Positions 7,187 through 16,671 of a DNA stretch of 64,000 nt are shown here, one piece after another. Numbering within the stretch: the first letter of the stretch is position 1; each line of letters begins with the position of its first letter. A program made the position numbers and the translations under genes. This stretch comes from Capnocytophaga sp. (lineage in GTDB: Bacteria; Bacteroidota; Bacteroidia; Flavobacteriales; Flavobacteriaceae). The DNA is taken from NCBI RefSeq assembly GCF_030532915.1, contig NZ_JAUNKD010000012.1:1-64000 (forward strand), in the 5' to 3' direction. Below the pieces are notes generated by a model. The model was given only the letters and a program-made list of their open reading frames with translations. It had not been told where the DNA came from and did not search any database.

Positions 7187-7236
7187 AAGTAATTATGTGC
7201 TGAGGTAATGCCTTCAAAACATAATTACTTTTCGTT
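7187..7236 (+). promoter_or_regulatory. Attenuator-like hairpin upstream of tsf
   Basis: AAGTAATTATG (7187-7197) pairs perfectly with CATAATTACTT (7220-7230), with an inner GAGG/CCTTC pair, and a T-rich stretch follows. It lies 54 bases before tsf. It could be a partial terminator that sets the rpsB to tsf ratio or a protein-binding leader. Confidence 0.55.
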
Positions 7237-7284
7237 ATTTTTATAAAATAAGTTGAATTAATTCATTAAAAAACGATTAAATAT

Positions 7285-8247
7285 ATGGCAAATATTACCG
7301 CCGCAGAAGTAAACAAATTAAGACAGGCAACAGGTGCCGGAATGATGGACTGTAAAGCCGCACTTATCGAAGCAGAAGGAGACTTTGATAAAGCCATTGA
7401 AATATTGCGTAAAAAAGGACAAAAAGTAGCTGCAAAACGTGCCGACCGTGATTCAAGCGAGGGCGCCGTTATTGCCAAAGTAAGCGCTGATAACACCAAA
7501 GGAGCTATCATTTCATTGAACTGCGAAACAGATTTCGTGGCTAAAAATGAGGCTTTTGTGGCTTTGGCAAAAGATTTGGCAGAGTTGGCTCTTTCTGTAA
7601 ATTCAAAAGAAGAGTTACTAGCTTCTGACTACAAAGGAATTTCAGTTGCCGAGAAATTAACCGAGCAAACAGGTGTTATCGGTGAGAAAATCGAAGTGGG
7701 AGCTTTTGAAAAATTAGAAGCTGCTTACGTAGGTGGTTACATTCACCACGGAAATAAAATCGCTGCGTTGGTAGGGCTTTCAGCAAACATTGCCGACGCT
7801 ACCGATGTATCGAAAAACTTAGCGATGCAAATCGCTGCTATGGGTGCAGAGGTGTTGTCAAACAAAGATTTTTCGGCAGAATACCTTGCCAAGGAAACTG
7901 AGGCACGTGTGGCAATCATCGCAAAAGAAAACGAAGAATTGGCACGTTTAGGTAAACCGCTTAAAAACGTTCCTAAATATGTTTCATATGCGCAACTTAC
8001 TGACGCTGTGTTAAAACAAGCCGAAGAAGATGCCAAAGCAGAACTTAAAGCCGAAGGGAAACCAGAGCAAATTTGGGATAAAATCCTTCCCGGAAAAATT
8101 CAACGTTTTATCAGCGATAATACAACCTTAGACCAAGAGAAAGCCTTGTTAGACCAAGTGTATATCTCTGACGAGTCTAAAAAAGTGTCTGATTACGTGA
8201 AATCTAAAAACGTAGAAATAGTTGGATTTAAGCGCGTTGCGTTGTAA
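7285..8247 (+). CDS. tsf: Elongation factor Ts
   Basis: This 320-residue protein is the guanine nucleotide exchange factor of EF-Tu. The N-terminal UBA-like module (ITAAEVNKLRQATGAGMMDCKAAL), the EGAVIAKVS start of the core and the LNCETDFVAKNEAF signature are typical. The protein is slightly longer than the common 280-300 residues, with an insertion around 200-250 as seen in Bacteroidota. It ends in a clear terminator (8273-8308). Confidence 0.96.
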   Translation: MANITAAEVNKLRQATGAGMMDCKAALIEAEGDFDKAIEILRKKGQKVAAKRADRDSSEGAVIAKVSADNTKGAIISLNCETDFVAKNEAFVALAKDLAELALSVNSKEELLASDYKGISVAEKLTEQTGVIGEKIEVGAFEKLEAAYVGGYIHHGNKIAALVGLSANIADATDVSKNLAMQIAAMGAEVLSNKDFSAEYLAKETEARVAIIAKENEELARLGKPLKNVPKYVSYAQLTDAVLKQAEEDAKAELKAEGKPEQIWDKILPGKIQRFISDNTTLDQEKALLDQVYISDESKKVSDYVKSKNVEIVGFKRVAL

Positions 8248-8272
8248 ATTTAATTACATTAAAAAAAATAAG

Positions 8273-8308
8273 ACAGTACAGTTTTTTGAAAATTGTACTG
8301 TTTTTTTT
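8273..8308 (+). terminator. Terminator of tsf
   Basis: ACAGTACA (8273-8280) pairs with TGTACTGT (8294-8301), followed by an uninterrupted T run. Confidence 0.8.
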
Positions 8309-8338
8309 GTTTTTGACAAAAATGTATTTCACGCTCTT

Positions 8339-8369
8339 TTTGTTATTTACGCACAAAAAAGTATCTTTG
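8339..8369 (+). promoter_or_regulatory. Promoter of the rRNA methyltransferase gene
   Basis: TTTG (8339-8342), 19 bases and TATCTTTG (8362-8369) form a consensus promoter; the ATG at 8397 follows after 27 bases, which supports that start. Confidence 0.75.
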
Positions 8370-8396
8370 CAAGCACGTTTCAAATTAAAAAAATAA

Positions 8397-9608
8397 ATGC
8401 GATTACATCGAAATTTAACCGATGCGGTTATTGAAGGGTTGAGCTTTATCTGCAACGATAGTCAGTATGCCGATAAAGTTGTTGAAAAACAGTTAAAAAA
8501 GGATAAGCGTTGGGGAGCTCGTGACAGGGCTTTTATTGCTGAAACCATTTATGAAATGGTGCGTTGGAAACGCCTGTATGCCACCATAGCCGATGTGAAA
8601 TTGCCTTTTTCAGTGCGTGATTTACGCAGAATGTTTGCCGTTTGGGCAGTGCTTAAAGGAATACCGTTGCCCAATTGGGGTAATTATTTTGAAAATACGC
8701 CTGAGAGAAGTATCAAAGGGAAATTTGATGAACTTTCAAAAATACGAAAATTTCGGGAGTCAGTACCTGATTGGCTTGATGATTTGGCACTGAAAGAGTT
8801 AGGCGAGGATTTTTGGACGAAAGAACTTCGCGCTCTTAATCAGTTGGCACCGGTTGTGTTGCGTGCCAATACGCTTAAAATAAGTCCGTTGCATCTCAAA
8901 GAAATGTTGCAAAACGAAGGTGTTCAAGCCGGTTTGCTTGAAAATTATCCGGAAGCTCTTGAACTGACCGAGCGTACTAACATATTCACAACCAATGCGT
9001 TTAAAAATGGATTGTTTGAAGTGCAAGATGCCTCATCACAAAAAGTGGCTCCGTTTTTGGAAGTTCAGGCCGGAATGCGCGTTATCGACACCTGTGCCGG
9101 AGCGGGCGGAAAAACCCTGCATCTGGCTTCGCTTATGAAAAATAAAGGGCAAATTATCGCGATGGATATTTACGAAAATAAACTTCAAGAACTCAAACGA
9201 AGGGCGCGCCGAAATGAAGTGTTTAATGTTGAAACTAAGCTAATTGACTCAAAGCAACTCAAACGAATGCAAGGCACTGCCGACCGTGTTTTGATTGATG
9301 CGCCTTGCAGTGGTTTGGGCGTTTTGAAACGAAATCCGGATGCCAAATGGAAACTGAAACTTGAATTTTTAGATGAAATTCGCCAAACGCAACAAGATAT
9401 TTTACGTAATTATGCCAAGTTGGTGAAATCTGGCGGAAAATTGGTTTATGCCACTTGCTCCATTCTTCCGTCAGAAAATAAAATGCAAGTCGAACGTTTT
9501 TTAAATTCGGAAGCGGGTAGCGATTTTGAATTGGAACAAGACGAAGCTATTTTTGCACATATTTCGGGGTACGACGGGTTTTATATGGCAAAAATCAAAC
9601 GGAAATAG
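8397..9608 (+). CDS. RsmB/NOP2/Sun-family rRNA m5C methyltransferase
   Basis: This 403-residue protein is a SAM-dependent RNA cytosine-5 methyltransferase, probably acting on 16S rRNA. Motif I is DTCAGAGGKTLH, motif IV DAPCSGLG carries Cys304 and motif VI YATCS carries Cys354, the two cysteines that release the product and attack the base. The N-terminal 150 residues resemble the NusB-like region of RsmB (Sun). RsmF-like specificity is possible. It is preceded by a consensus promoter and stands as a single gene. Confidence 0.85.
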   Translation: MRLHRNLTDAVIEGLSFICNDSQYADKVVEKQLKKDKRWGARDRAFIAETIYEMVRWKRLYATIADVKLPFSVRDLRRMFAVWAVLKGIPLPNWGNYFENTPERSIKGKFDELSKIRKFRESVPDWLDDLALKELGEDFWTKELRALNQLAPVVLRANTLKISPLHLKEMLQNEGVQAGLLENYPEALELTERTNIFTTNAFKNGLFEVQDASSQKVAPFLEVQAGMRVIDTCAGAGGKTLHLASLMKNKGQIIAMDIYENKLQELKRRARRNEVFNVETKLIDSKQLKRMQGTADRVLIDAPCSGLGVLKRNPDAKWKLKLEFLDEIRQTQQDILRNYAKLVKSGGKLVYATCSILPSENKMQVERFLNSEAGSDFELEQDEAIFAHISGYDGFYMAKIKRK

Positions 9609-9753
9609 AGCGATATTTTTGATTTATCAAAAAAAATCTGTTTTATTTGAAAAATAATCTGTAAATTGCACCTCTTTTTATGGCTATTTTTGAGTGAAAA
9701 ACAATTTTTAGTGTTGTATTTTGTTGAAAAATAGTGTGTTGCGTTATTAATTG

Positions 9754-10611
9754 ATGTGGGCTAAAAATGTATTTTACATATTGATTTTAGGAATGATGGC
9801 GGTTTCTTGTGAATATTTTTCAAAAGAAACACCACGTCACGCCATTGCTAGGGTGGGAGATACGTACCTGTATCGGGAAGACATAGCTTTGATTATGCCC
9901 CAGGAGTACACTCAAGAAGACAGCATCAGCATCACACAACGATTTATAAACAATTGGGCGATTAAAGCCTTGCTTTTGGCAAAAGCCGAACAAAACATAA
10001 CCGGTGAGGAGAAGGAAAGTTTTGAGCGTTTGGTGAGTGATTACAAAGCTGATTTATACATTAATTCGTACAAAGAAAGGTTGATTAACAGCTCAATAGA
10101 TACGATTGTCAAGCAAAGTGAAATGGAGTTTTTCTATCAGGAAAACAAAGAAACGTTTAAACTCAATGAGGCATTAATCAAACTCAGATACGTGCAAATT
10201 TCTTCCGATGAAAAACAGAAAAAAATTAACACCATTGAAGAAAAAATAAAACATTTTGAGGCTTCTGACAAAAGGGAATTGGATTCGATTTCATTGCAGT
10301 TTGTGTCGGTTTACTTGAACGATTCGGTTTGGGTAAAGGCTGAAAGCGTGCTTAAAAAACTTCCTTTTTTGGAGAAAAAAGTAGATGAAAATCGGCACGA
10401 TTTTGTGCATCATAAAGATGAAAATGGCGTTTATTTGGTGCAAATTTGCGATGTTTTGCGGCGTAATGAACAAGCTCCCATTGAGTATGCCTTGCCAACA
10501 TTGCATCAAATCATATTGAATAAGAGAAAGTTAGAGTTTGTAAAAAAACTTGAAACAGATATAATAAACACAGGTATTAAGAAAAAACAATTTGAAATTA
10601 TTTATGAATAA
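9754..10611 (+). CDS. SurA-like peptidyl-prolyl isomerase lipoprotein
   Basis: The 285-residue product has a lipoprotein signal (hydrophobic helix ending MAVSC near residue 19) and an alpha-helical region resembling the chaperone part of SurA/PpiD, but no clear parvulin active-site signature. It overlaps the next gene, surA, by a few bases, so the two are made together. The likely role is a periplasmic folding factor for outer-membrane proteins. The ATG at 9754 is preferred over the TTG at 9751 immediately before it. Confidence 0.72.
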   Translation: MWAKNVFYILILGMMAVSCEYFSKETPRHAIARVGDTYLYREDIALIMPQEYTQEDSISITQRFINNWAIKALLLAKAEQNITGEEKESFERLVSDYKADLYINSYKERLINSSIDTIVKQSEMEFFYQENKETFKLNEALIKLRYVQISSDEKQKKINTIEEKIKHFEASDKRELDSISLQFVSVYLNDSVWVKAESVLKKLPFLEKKVDENRHDFVHHKDENGVYLVQICDVLRRNEQAPIEYALPTLHQIILNKRKLEFVKKLETDIINTGIKKKQFEIIYE

Positions 10612-11983
10612 GAAAATGCTATCCGTTATCGGGATGTTATTCATTGTGTGTAGCTTATGGTCTCAAAATGATACAGTTACAAATATTCAGCCTATCCAAA
10701 AACGCTTGAAAGTTGATGGTGTTGCGGCAGTTGTGGGTGATTATTTAATTTTGGAATCGGATATTGATAAGGCTTTTATTGAATTGCAACAGCAAGATGT
10801 TGATACCAAGTCCTTTACACGATGCCAAGTTTTAGGAAAACTAATGGAAGATAAGCTCTATGCTCATCAGGCGGTGCAAGATAGTATTTCGGTAAGTGAT
10901 TCAGAAGTTAGGGAATCTGTAAATCAGCGTGTTGAAATGTTGGTGGCTCAATTGGGTGGCGATATGAAAAAATTGCTTGAATTTTATCGAAAAGACGATG
11001 AGCAATCGATGCGTGATGAACTTTTTGAACTGTTCAAACTCAATATGTTGGCACAACGAATGCGAGCTCAAATTGTTAAAAACGTGGAAGTTACCCCTGA
11101 AGAAGTACGTCAGTTTTTCAACTCAATTCCTGCCGATGAATTGCCGAAATTCGGTACGGAGTTGGAGGTAGCCCAAATTGTGGTAAATCCGGTGGCTCCA
11201 AAAGCTGAGGTACAGAAAATTATTGACCGATTGAATGAAATTAAAGCTGATGTGGAGCAAAATGGAACCAGTTTTTCAACCAAAGCGATTTTATATTCGC
11301 AAGACCGGGCTACCGGAGGGCAAGTTCTGACCTTCAACCGCGCTTCACATTTTGACAAGGCTTTCAAAGATGTGGCGTTTAGTTTGCAAAAAGGCGAAAT
11401 TTCAAAGCCTTTTGAGTCAAGTTTTGGTTGGCATATCATTGAGGTTGATGATATTAGAGGGAAAGAAGTGAGCGTTCGGCATATTTTGTTAATGCCCGAC
11501 ATTCCCAGAGAAGCGCTTGCCGAAGCCAAGGAAAAAATTGAAAAAATCCGTCAGCGAATCGTAGATGGTGAACTTACTTTTGACGAGGCAGCCCGTAATT
11601 TTTCTGACGAAAAAGAAACCCGAAATGACGGTGGGCAACTTATCAATCCGGAAGACCTTTCAACGCGTTTCGAGCTTACACGTATGGAACCTGTCCTTTA
11701 CGAGCGAATTTCAAAATTGCAAGATAATGAGATTTCCATAGCGCATTTAGACGAAGACAGAACGGGCAAAAAGAGCTATAAAATTTATCAAGTAACCAAT
11801 CGTCACGAGGAGCATCAGGCTGATTTTGCGAGAGATTATGTGAAAATTCAAGATTTGGCGTTGAAAGAAAAACAATTAAAAGTCATTGCCAAATGGATGA
11901 AGGAAAATATTGAAAAAGCACATATTGCAGTAAATGGTGAGTACAGAAAGTGCACATTTTCAAATAATTGGCTTAAAAAATAA
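10604..11983 (+). CDS. surA: Periplasmic chaperone / peptidyl-prolyl isomerase SurA
   Basis: This 459-residue secreted protein (signal peptide ending near SLWSQN) has the SurA layout: an N-terminal helical chaperone domain beginning DGVAAVVGDYLILESDI, then two parvulin domains (about 180-285 and 290-390), the second starting VSVRHILLMPD. It escorts outer-membrane beta-barrel proteins across the periplasm. Its start overlaps the stop codon of the preceding SurA-like lipoprotein gene, and rsmE follows 20 bases later. Confidence 0.88.
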   Translation: MNKKMLSVIGMLFIVCSLWSQNDTVTNIQPIQKRLKVDGVAAVVGDYLILESDIDKAFIELQQQDVDTKSFTRCQVLGKLMEDKLYAHQAVQDSISVSDSEVRESVNQRVEMLVAQLGGDMKKLLEFYRKDDEQSMRDELFELFKLNMLAQRMRAQIVKNVEVTPEEVRQFFNSIPADELPKFGTELEVAQIVVNPVAPKAEVQKIIDRLNEIKADVEQNGTSFSTKAILYSQDRATGGQVLTFNRASHFDKAFKDVAFSLQKGEISKPFESSFGWHIIEVDDIRGKEVSVRHILLMPDIPREALAEAKEKIEKIRQRIVDGELTFDEAARNFSDEKETRNDGGQLINPEDLSTRFELTRMEPVLYERISKLQDNEISIAHLDEDRTGKKSYKIYQVTNRHEEHQADFARDYVKIQDLALKEKQLKVIAKWMKENIEKAHIAVNGEYRKCTFSNNWLKK

Positions 11984-12003
11984 TATTTTCAATCATTTGT
12001 TAG

Positions 12004-12726
12004 ATGCAACTTTTTTATCACGCCGATATTGATGAGCATACAACTTCCTTTTTTTTTGAAAGAGAAGAAAGTCAGCATATTGTCAAGGTTTTACGAAAAA
12101 AAGAAGGCGATTTATTGTATGTGACCAACGGAAAAGGTTGGCTTTTTGAAACTCAAATAGCCCTTGCTTCACCCAAAAAATGTGAGGTTTCGATTTTGAA
12201 ATACGAGTACAAAACGCCTCGTTCGTATTATTTGCATTTGGTGGTTGCCCCCACAAAAATGAATGAGCGTTACGAGTGGTTTTTGGAAAAAGCCGTTGAA
12301 ATTGGCGTTGATGAGATAACACCTATCATTTGCCACCATTCAGAGCGTCAGGTGATTAAAAATGAGCGTTTTGAAAAAATTATACAATCGGCAATGAAAC
12401 AATCTTTACAGTGTTTTTTGCCTAAACTCAATGTCGCAGTAGCGTCAGCCGATTTTTTTCAGCAGATGAAAAACGATGATTCTGCAAAGTTTATCGCTCA
12501 TTGTCAGGAAGGTACAAAATATTTATTTTCAAACCGATTGAAGCCTTTCCCTGAAAAAATAACAGTTTTGATAGGTCCGGAAGGGGATTTTTCTACCGAA
12601 GAAATTAAAATGGCACTGCAAGGATATTTTTTGCCTATTTCACTGGGAGATAATCGATTGCGTACAGAAACTGCCGGAATTGTAGCCTGTGATGTTGTGT
12701 CAATATGCTCTAAATTAGAAATTTAG
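12004..12726 (+). CDS. rsmE: 16S rRNA m3U1498 methyltransferase RsmE
   Basis: This 240-residue SPOUT-class enzyme methylates N3 of U1498 in 16S rRNA. The family signatures are present: KMNERYEWFLEKAVEIGVDEI, HHSERQV, VLIGPEGDFSTEEI and the knot motif SLGDNRLRTETAG. The length is standard. It lies 20 bases after surA and 9 bases before the permease gene, probably in one transcript. Confidence 0.93.
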   Translation: MQLFYHADIDEHTTSFFFEREESQHIVKVLRKKEGDLLYVTNGKGWLFETQIALASPKKCEVSILKYEYKTPRSYYLHLVVAPTKMNERYEWFLEKAVEIGVDEITPIICHHSERQVIKNERFEKIIQSAMKQSLQCFLPKLNVAVASADFFQQMKNDDSAKFIAHCQEGTKYLFSNRLKPFPEKITVLIGPEGDFSTEEIKMALQGYFLPISLGDNRLRTETAGIVACDVVSICSKLEI

Positions 12727-12735
12727 TATAAAATT

Positions 12736-13812
12736 ATGAATTCAAAAACGATTGCAAACGGTATTTTACGGGCTGTTGGCACGATGATGCTGACAGTTTT
12801 GTTGCTTTATGCGCTTTATTTGGTAAGGTCAATTATCGTTTACATTATATTGGCATTGGTGATAACCTTGATAGGCAAGCCTTTGGTTTTTTTCTTTACT
12901 AAAAAGTTGAAAATCAGAAACAAAACAGTTTGTGTTTTACTAACGATGGCTTTGTTTATTTTACTGAGTTTAGGTACGTTTAGTTTATTTGTTCCGTTGT
13001 TGGTCTCACAAGGAAAAAATCTTTCTGGGCTAAACATTGACGCACTACGAACGAATTTAGACGGAATGTTATCACAACTATTTGATAAACTGGGGATTGA
13101 CCAAGAAAGCTATCAAATGAGTGTTGCCGAGGCGCTCAATTTTATTGATATTCCCAATTTTTTAAATTCGTTTCTTTCCTTCATTGGTAGTTTTGGAGCA
13201 GGCGTATTTTCCGTTTTGTTTATCACGTTTTTCTTTATGAAAGACGGAAGCAAAATGATGAAATCGGGTTTGTCGTTGTTTTCACTGCGCCACGCACGCC
13301 GAATGCGAGTTTCAATATTCAAAATCAATAACTTACTGTCAAGATATTTTCTGGGTTTGGTGTTGCAACTAACCGTTTTGTTTGTGATTTACACCGTTGT
13401 ACTACTTATTTTTGGAGTTGAAAATGCGCTTATTATTGCATTTTTATGTGCCTTGTTGAATATTATCCCTTATATAGGTCCGATTATCGGTTTTGTTTTG
13501 ATGGCGCTTTTGACAATGAGCAGCAATATTAACAATGATTTTATGAGTGTAACCCTTCCTACAACGATTTACGTCTTGATAGGTTTTTTCATTGGTCAAA
13601 TTATTGATAATGTTTTTGCACAGCCTTTGATATTTTCTAATTCGGTTAAATCCAGCCCGTTAGAAATATTTTTGGTAACCCTAATTAGCGGAACACTTTT
13701 GGGGGTTGTGGGTATGGTTATTGCGGTGCCAGCTTATACAGTGTTGAAAGTAATTTTGAAAGAATTTTTGCCAAACAATAAATTTATTGGATTACTGACG
13801 AAAAATTTATAG
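12736..13812 (+). CDS. AI-2E/PerM-family transporter
   Basis: The 358-residue inner-membrane protein has about seven hydrophobic segments, an intervening soluble loop (about 95-140) and the conserved segments NIIPYIGPIIG and the LVTLISGTLLGVVGMVIAVP block of the AI-2E transporter family. Members have been linked to autoinducer export, sodium-proton antiport and organic solute efflux, so the substrate cannot be named. It follows rsmE closely. Confidence 0.85.
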   Translation: MNSKTIANGILRAVGTMMLTVLLLYALYLVRSIIVYIILALVITLIGKPLVFFFTKKLKIRNKTVCVLLTMALFILLSLGTFSLFVPLLVSQGKNLSGLNIDALRTNLDGMLSQLFDKLGIDQESYQMSVAEALNFIDIPNFLNSFLSFIGSFGAGVFSVLFITFFFMKDGSKMMKSGLSLFSLRHARRMRVSIFKINNLLSRYFLGLVLQLTVLFVIYTVVLLIFGVENALIIAFLCALLNIIPYIGPIIGFVLMALLTMSSNINNDFMSVTLPTTIYVLIGFFIGQIIDNVFAQPLIFSNSVKSSPLEIFLVTLISGTLLGVVGMVIAVPAYTVLKVILKEFLPNNKFIGLLTKNL

Positions 13813-13827
13813 TTTTTTGCCAAAACA

Positions 13828-14574
13828 TTAAAAATAAACGGGGTTGGGAAATGAAAACGTAAAATCGAGTTCATTTTCCAACTTTTTTGATGATACTATT
13901 TTTCCGGAAGGATTGGTTGTAAGGGCTATGTTTATGTTTTTCTGATAATTGATAATTTCCTGTTTTGTAGGGTGTTGTGGAGCAACAATGTTGTATGTTT
14001 TTGAAGTTGTGTTTTGGACTATCATTTTTTCAATAGCCAAGCAAACATCTTGATAATGAACGTGATTTACCATTTGATGCAAATCTGAAACGGCGTAATT
14101 ACTAAATACGCGATTGCCGCCCATCAGTCCGCCCAATCGTAGAATGTTTATTTGTGGAAAAGCTATTTTCAGAAAATTTTCAACAAAAAGTAAATTGGGC
14201 TGTAATGCCGATGAAGGGAAATTTTCATCAATTTCAGTGTTTACAGAAGGATAAATACCCACAGAACCGGTAAAGAACAATTGTTTTTTGAAGGTTTTGA
14301 TAAATTTTTGTAGGTTTTTGAGTCTTTGTTCTAAAAAATTAAACGCTAACTGTCGTCCAAATGGAATAGAGATGATAATAGAGTCCAAATTTTGAAGAGT
14401 TTCCCACTCTTTTACTGAAGAATCATTAAAATTAATTAAAAAAGAATGAAAATAGGACGGGAAATCCGTTAATTTCTTGACCGAAGTAGTGGTTACAAAT
14501 AGTTCGTTATTGGCTGACAGTTGTTTTGCCAACCGAAAACCCAGCCACCCGCAACCGATAATTCCTATTTTCAT
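13828..14574 (-). CDS. NAD(P)-binding Rossmann protein (YeeZ-like)
   Basis: This 248-residue protein begins with a dinucleotide-binding loop (GIIGCGWLGFRLAKQL) and resembles atypical short-chain dehydrogenases/epimerases of the YeeZ type. A SVGIYP segment near residue 105 occupies the place of the usual catalytic SS-Y region, without a clear YxxxK. The reaction is unknown. It is the last gene of the minus-strand run that begins with the sigma factor and follows the DUF4252 lipoprotein gene by 10 bases. Confidence 0.7.
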   Translation of the reverse strand: MKIGIIGCGWLGFRLAKQLSANNELFVTTTSVKKLTDFPSYFHSFLINFNDSSVKEWETLQNLDSIIISIPFGRQLAFNFLEQRLKNLQKFIKTFKKQLFFTGSVGIYPSVNTEIDENFPSSALQPNLLFVENFLKIAFPQINILRLGGLMGGNRVFSNYAVSDLHQMVNHVHYQDVCLAIEKMIVQNTTSKTYNIVAPQHPTKQEIINYQKNINIALTTNPSGKIVSSKKLENELDFTFSFPNPVYF

Positions 14575-14584
14575 TCCGTTTGGT

Positions 14585-15124
14585 TTATTTTTTGAAAGCC
14601 TGTGAAAGTTTTTCCACTATTTTGGTAATGTTTTCCGAATCAATGTTCTCATCTTTCAGCATTTCAGGGAGTTGTAACAATTGATTGATTGTCAGCCCGT
14701 TTGTTAAAACACGCAAAAGTGCAAGCCTTTCCTGTCCTTGCCGAACTAAAATAATCACTTCTTTAATGTTATCATCACTGCCAATGTAATCAATTTGGAA
14801 CTTATTCCCTTTGCTGTTTGTTCGCACCAAATCTTGGTATTTTTCGTCATCTAGAATGGTTTTGATTTCGTGATATTCGTTGTTAGTTTTCTGAAAATCA
14901 CTGTTTTTGAGTACCAAAACATTGATGTTTTCGATGCCCTCCAAGGGGTTTTCATTCTGTTTGATTGAACTTTTTAAAAGCTCTTTCGGTGAAATATTTA
15001 TCGAAAAAAAGTCAGGATTTTCTGATTTTTCAACGATGTATTTCTGCAAACTTTTTGAGTTTTTACACGACTGAAAGCCCACCGTGAGCATACAGCAAAA
15101 TGCTATTTTCAAGATGTTTTTCAT
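14585..15124 (-). CDS. DUF4252 lipoprotein
   Basis: The 179-residue protein has a lipoprotein signal ending FQSC near residue 20, then a mixed alpha/beta domain that resembles the product of the next gene upstream, with a matching segment IKEVIILVRQGQ against VSELLMFVQDGG. Both belong to DUF4252, a family frequent downstream of ECF sigma factors in Bacteroidota. The function is unknown; the location is periplasmic or outer-membrane. It is the fourth gene of the sigma operon. Confidence 0.75.
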   Translation of the reverse strand: MKNILKIAFCCMLTVGFQSCKNSKSLQKYIVEKSENPDFFSINISPKELLKSSIKQNENPLEGIENINVLVLKNSDFQKTNNEYHEIKTILDDEKYQDLVRTNSKGNKFQIDYIGSDDNIKEVIILVRQGQERLALLRVLTNGLTINQLLQLPEMLKDENIDSENITKIVEKLSQAFKK

Positions 15125-15129
15125 ACGGA

Positions 15130-15645
15130 TTATTTCTTTTTAACGTCTTGAATTTCTTTTGGAAGGTTCATATTTTTGGTCAGCACCCCGATTTTGTTCA
15201 GGTCAATATCACCGTGCAAACTCAAAATAACGGTCTGTTTTGAATTGCCTCCGTCTTGCACAAACATCAACAATTCCGAAACGTGGTCGGCATTTTTTCC
15301 TTGTTTCACATAAAATTTCACGTTTGAACCCTTGTCTTTCACGCGCATCAGTTCGGTAAGTGATGACTTGCCGAGATACGCCTGTACTTCGTTTTTCATT
15401 GCTTGTCCAACCGATTGGTTTTCAGTAGTAAAAACTTTTAAACTGGTGAGTTTGTTGGCAATTTCCATAAATTCTTTGGCTTCGGCGTCTTTGCTATCAA
15501 TTTTTGATAGCATCTGAAACATTTTTTGCGAAACCACAACGGTGGTTACCTCGTTGTTCTCTTCAAATTTATCAAAAACGGATTGTCCCATTGCCATAAT
15601 TGAAGTTGCTAAAAAAATTGCCGTAAAAAATACTTTTGTTTTCAT
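15130..15645 (-). CDS. DUF4252 secreted protein
   Basis: This protein of 171 residues has a cleavable signal peptide (ending MAMGQS) and a DUF4252 domain. It is the soluble counterpart of the lipoprotein encoded 5 bases downstream. It lies 32 bases after the anti-sigma-like gene, so expression is probably under the sigma factor of the same operon. No catalytic motif is visible and no function is known. Confidence 0.75.
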   Translation of the reverse strand: MKTKVFFTAIFLATSIMAMGQSVFDKFEENNEVTTVVVSQKMFQMLSKIDSKDAEAKEFMEIANKLTSLKVFTTENQSVGQAMKNEVQAYLGKSSLTELMRVKDKGSNVKFYVKQGKNADHVSELLMFVQDGGNSKQTVILSLHGDIDLNKIGVLTKNMNLPKEIQDVKKK

Positions 15646-15677
15646 CTTATTTATATTATTATTGTATGTTAATTTAT

Positions 15678-16118
15678 CTATTTTAATTTCTCTAAATTTA
15701 TGATTTTGTGGGTTGTTTGGTCAAATTCTTTTAGGTGTGCTATTTTTTCTGTTCCTTTGTTGTAATTTTCCGAAACCATTTGCAAGGCATTTTTTACTTG
15801 TGCAAAAGCCATTCTTGCTTCTGATTGTTCTTTTTGATAATTTTTGTAATGAACAATGGCAAAAGTGATAGGCAAAAATATTGCCACAACAGCTATTTTT
15901 TGAAATAAATTTCGTTTTTTGGAAGTTGGAAATGGCAAAATTGCTGCCGGTTTTCGTTCGTTTGAAGCCTCTTGTAAGTAAGCGAACAAGGGTTTGTAGT
16001 CTTGTAATGAGACATCTACGTTTTTTGAATTGAAATAGGCTTGCAATTCTTTTTCTTCCTCTAATGAAGTTTGTCCTTCAAAATAATTGTTTATTAATAT
16101 TTTAATTCGTTCAGTCAT
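15678..16118 (-). CDS. Putative anti-sigma factor
   Basis: The 146-residue protein has a short cytoplasmic N-terminal part with the ERIKILINNYFEGQTSLEEEKELQAYF beginning typical of Bacteroidota anti-sigma factors, one membrane helix (about 74-92) and a periplasmic tail with coiled-coil character. It lies 4 bases after the ECF sigma factor gene, which it probably restrains at the membrane. No zinc-binding HxxxCxxC motif is present, so it differs from the ZAS class. Confidence 0.72.
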   Translation of the reverse strand: MTERIKILINNYFEGQTSLEEEKELQAYFNSKNVDVSLQDYKPLFAYLQEASNERKPAAILPFPTSKKRNLFQKIAVVAIFLPITFAIVHYKNYQKEQSEARMAFAQVKNALQMVSENYNKGTEKIAHLKEFDQTTHKIINLEKLK

Positions 16119-16122
16119 TTTT

Positions 16123-16620
16123 TTATTGCAAAGTTGTTAATTTTTCTCGAACTGTTTTTCGGGCTCTTGATAAAATTACCCGAATGGTAGCTTCTTTAAT
16201 GCCTGTAATTTTTTCGATTTCATCAAATTCATATTGCTCAATATCACGAAGTTGCATTACCATTCGTTGTTGTTCGCTGAGCTGATTGATGATGTTTTTT
16301 ACCTTTTCAAACATATCGTTGGTTTCTACTTGTTTTTGCAAAGATACGTAATTTTCAGTCTCGTATTTTATATGCGTAAGCGACAGATTATCACTGCTTT
16401 TTGATTTTAATTTATCGAGGCATAAATTTTTTGTCAGTGTCATTGCGTATGCTTCCAAATTCTGAATTTCATTGATTTTTTGCTGTTGCTGCCAGAGTTT
16501 TAGCAAAATTTCTTGTGAGGCATCTTCGGCTTCATCTTTTGAAATGAGCAACCGTTTGGCAAGGCGATATACCTTATCTTGAAAGGGGCGAATACAATCC
16601 AAAAACACCTGATGCGTCAT
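16123..16620 (-). CDS. ECF RNA polymerase sigma factor
   Basis: The 165-residue protein has the two-domain ECF layout: region 2 (about 20-75, with AEDASQEILLKLWQ and LEAYAMTLTKNLCLDKL) and region 4 (about 110-160, with LSEQQRMVMQLRDIEQYEFDEI and ATIRVILSRARKTV). It heads a conserved sigma, anti-sigma, DUF4252, DUF4252 operon. A TATATTTG box on the minus strand (16648-16641) lies just upstream of the start. Confidence 0.9.
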   Translation of the reverse strand: MTHQVFLDCIRPFQDKVYRLAKRLLISKDEAEDASQEILLKLWQQQQKINEIQNLEAYAMTLTKNLCLDKLKSKSSDNLSLTHIKYETENYVSLQKQVETNDMFEKVKNIINQLSEQQRMVMQLRDIEQYEFDEIEKITGIKEATIRVILSRARKTVREKLTTLQ

Positions 16621-16671
16621 AAAAAATCAAATTATTTTTTCAAATATAAGACGAATATATCAAAAAAATGT

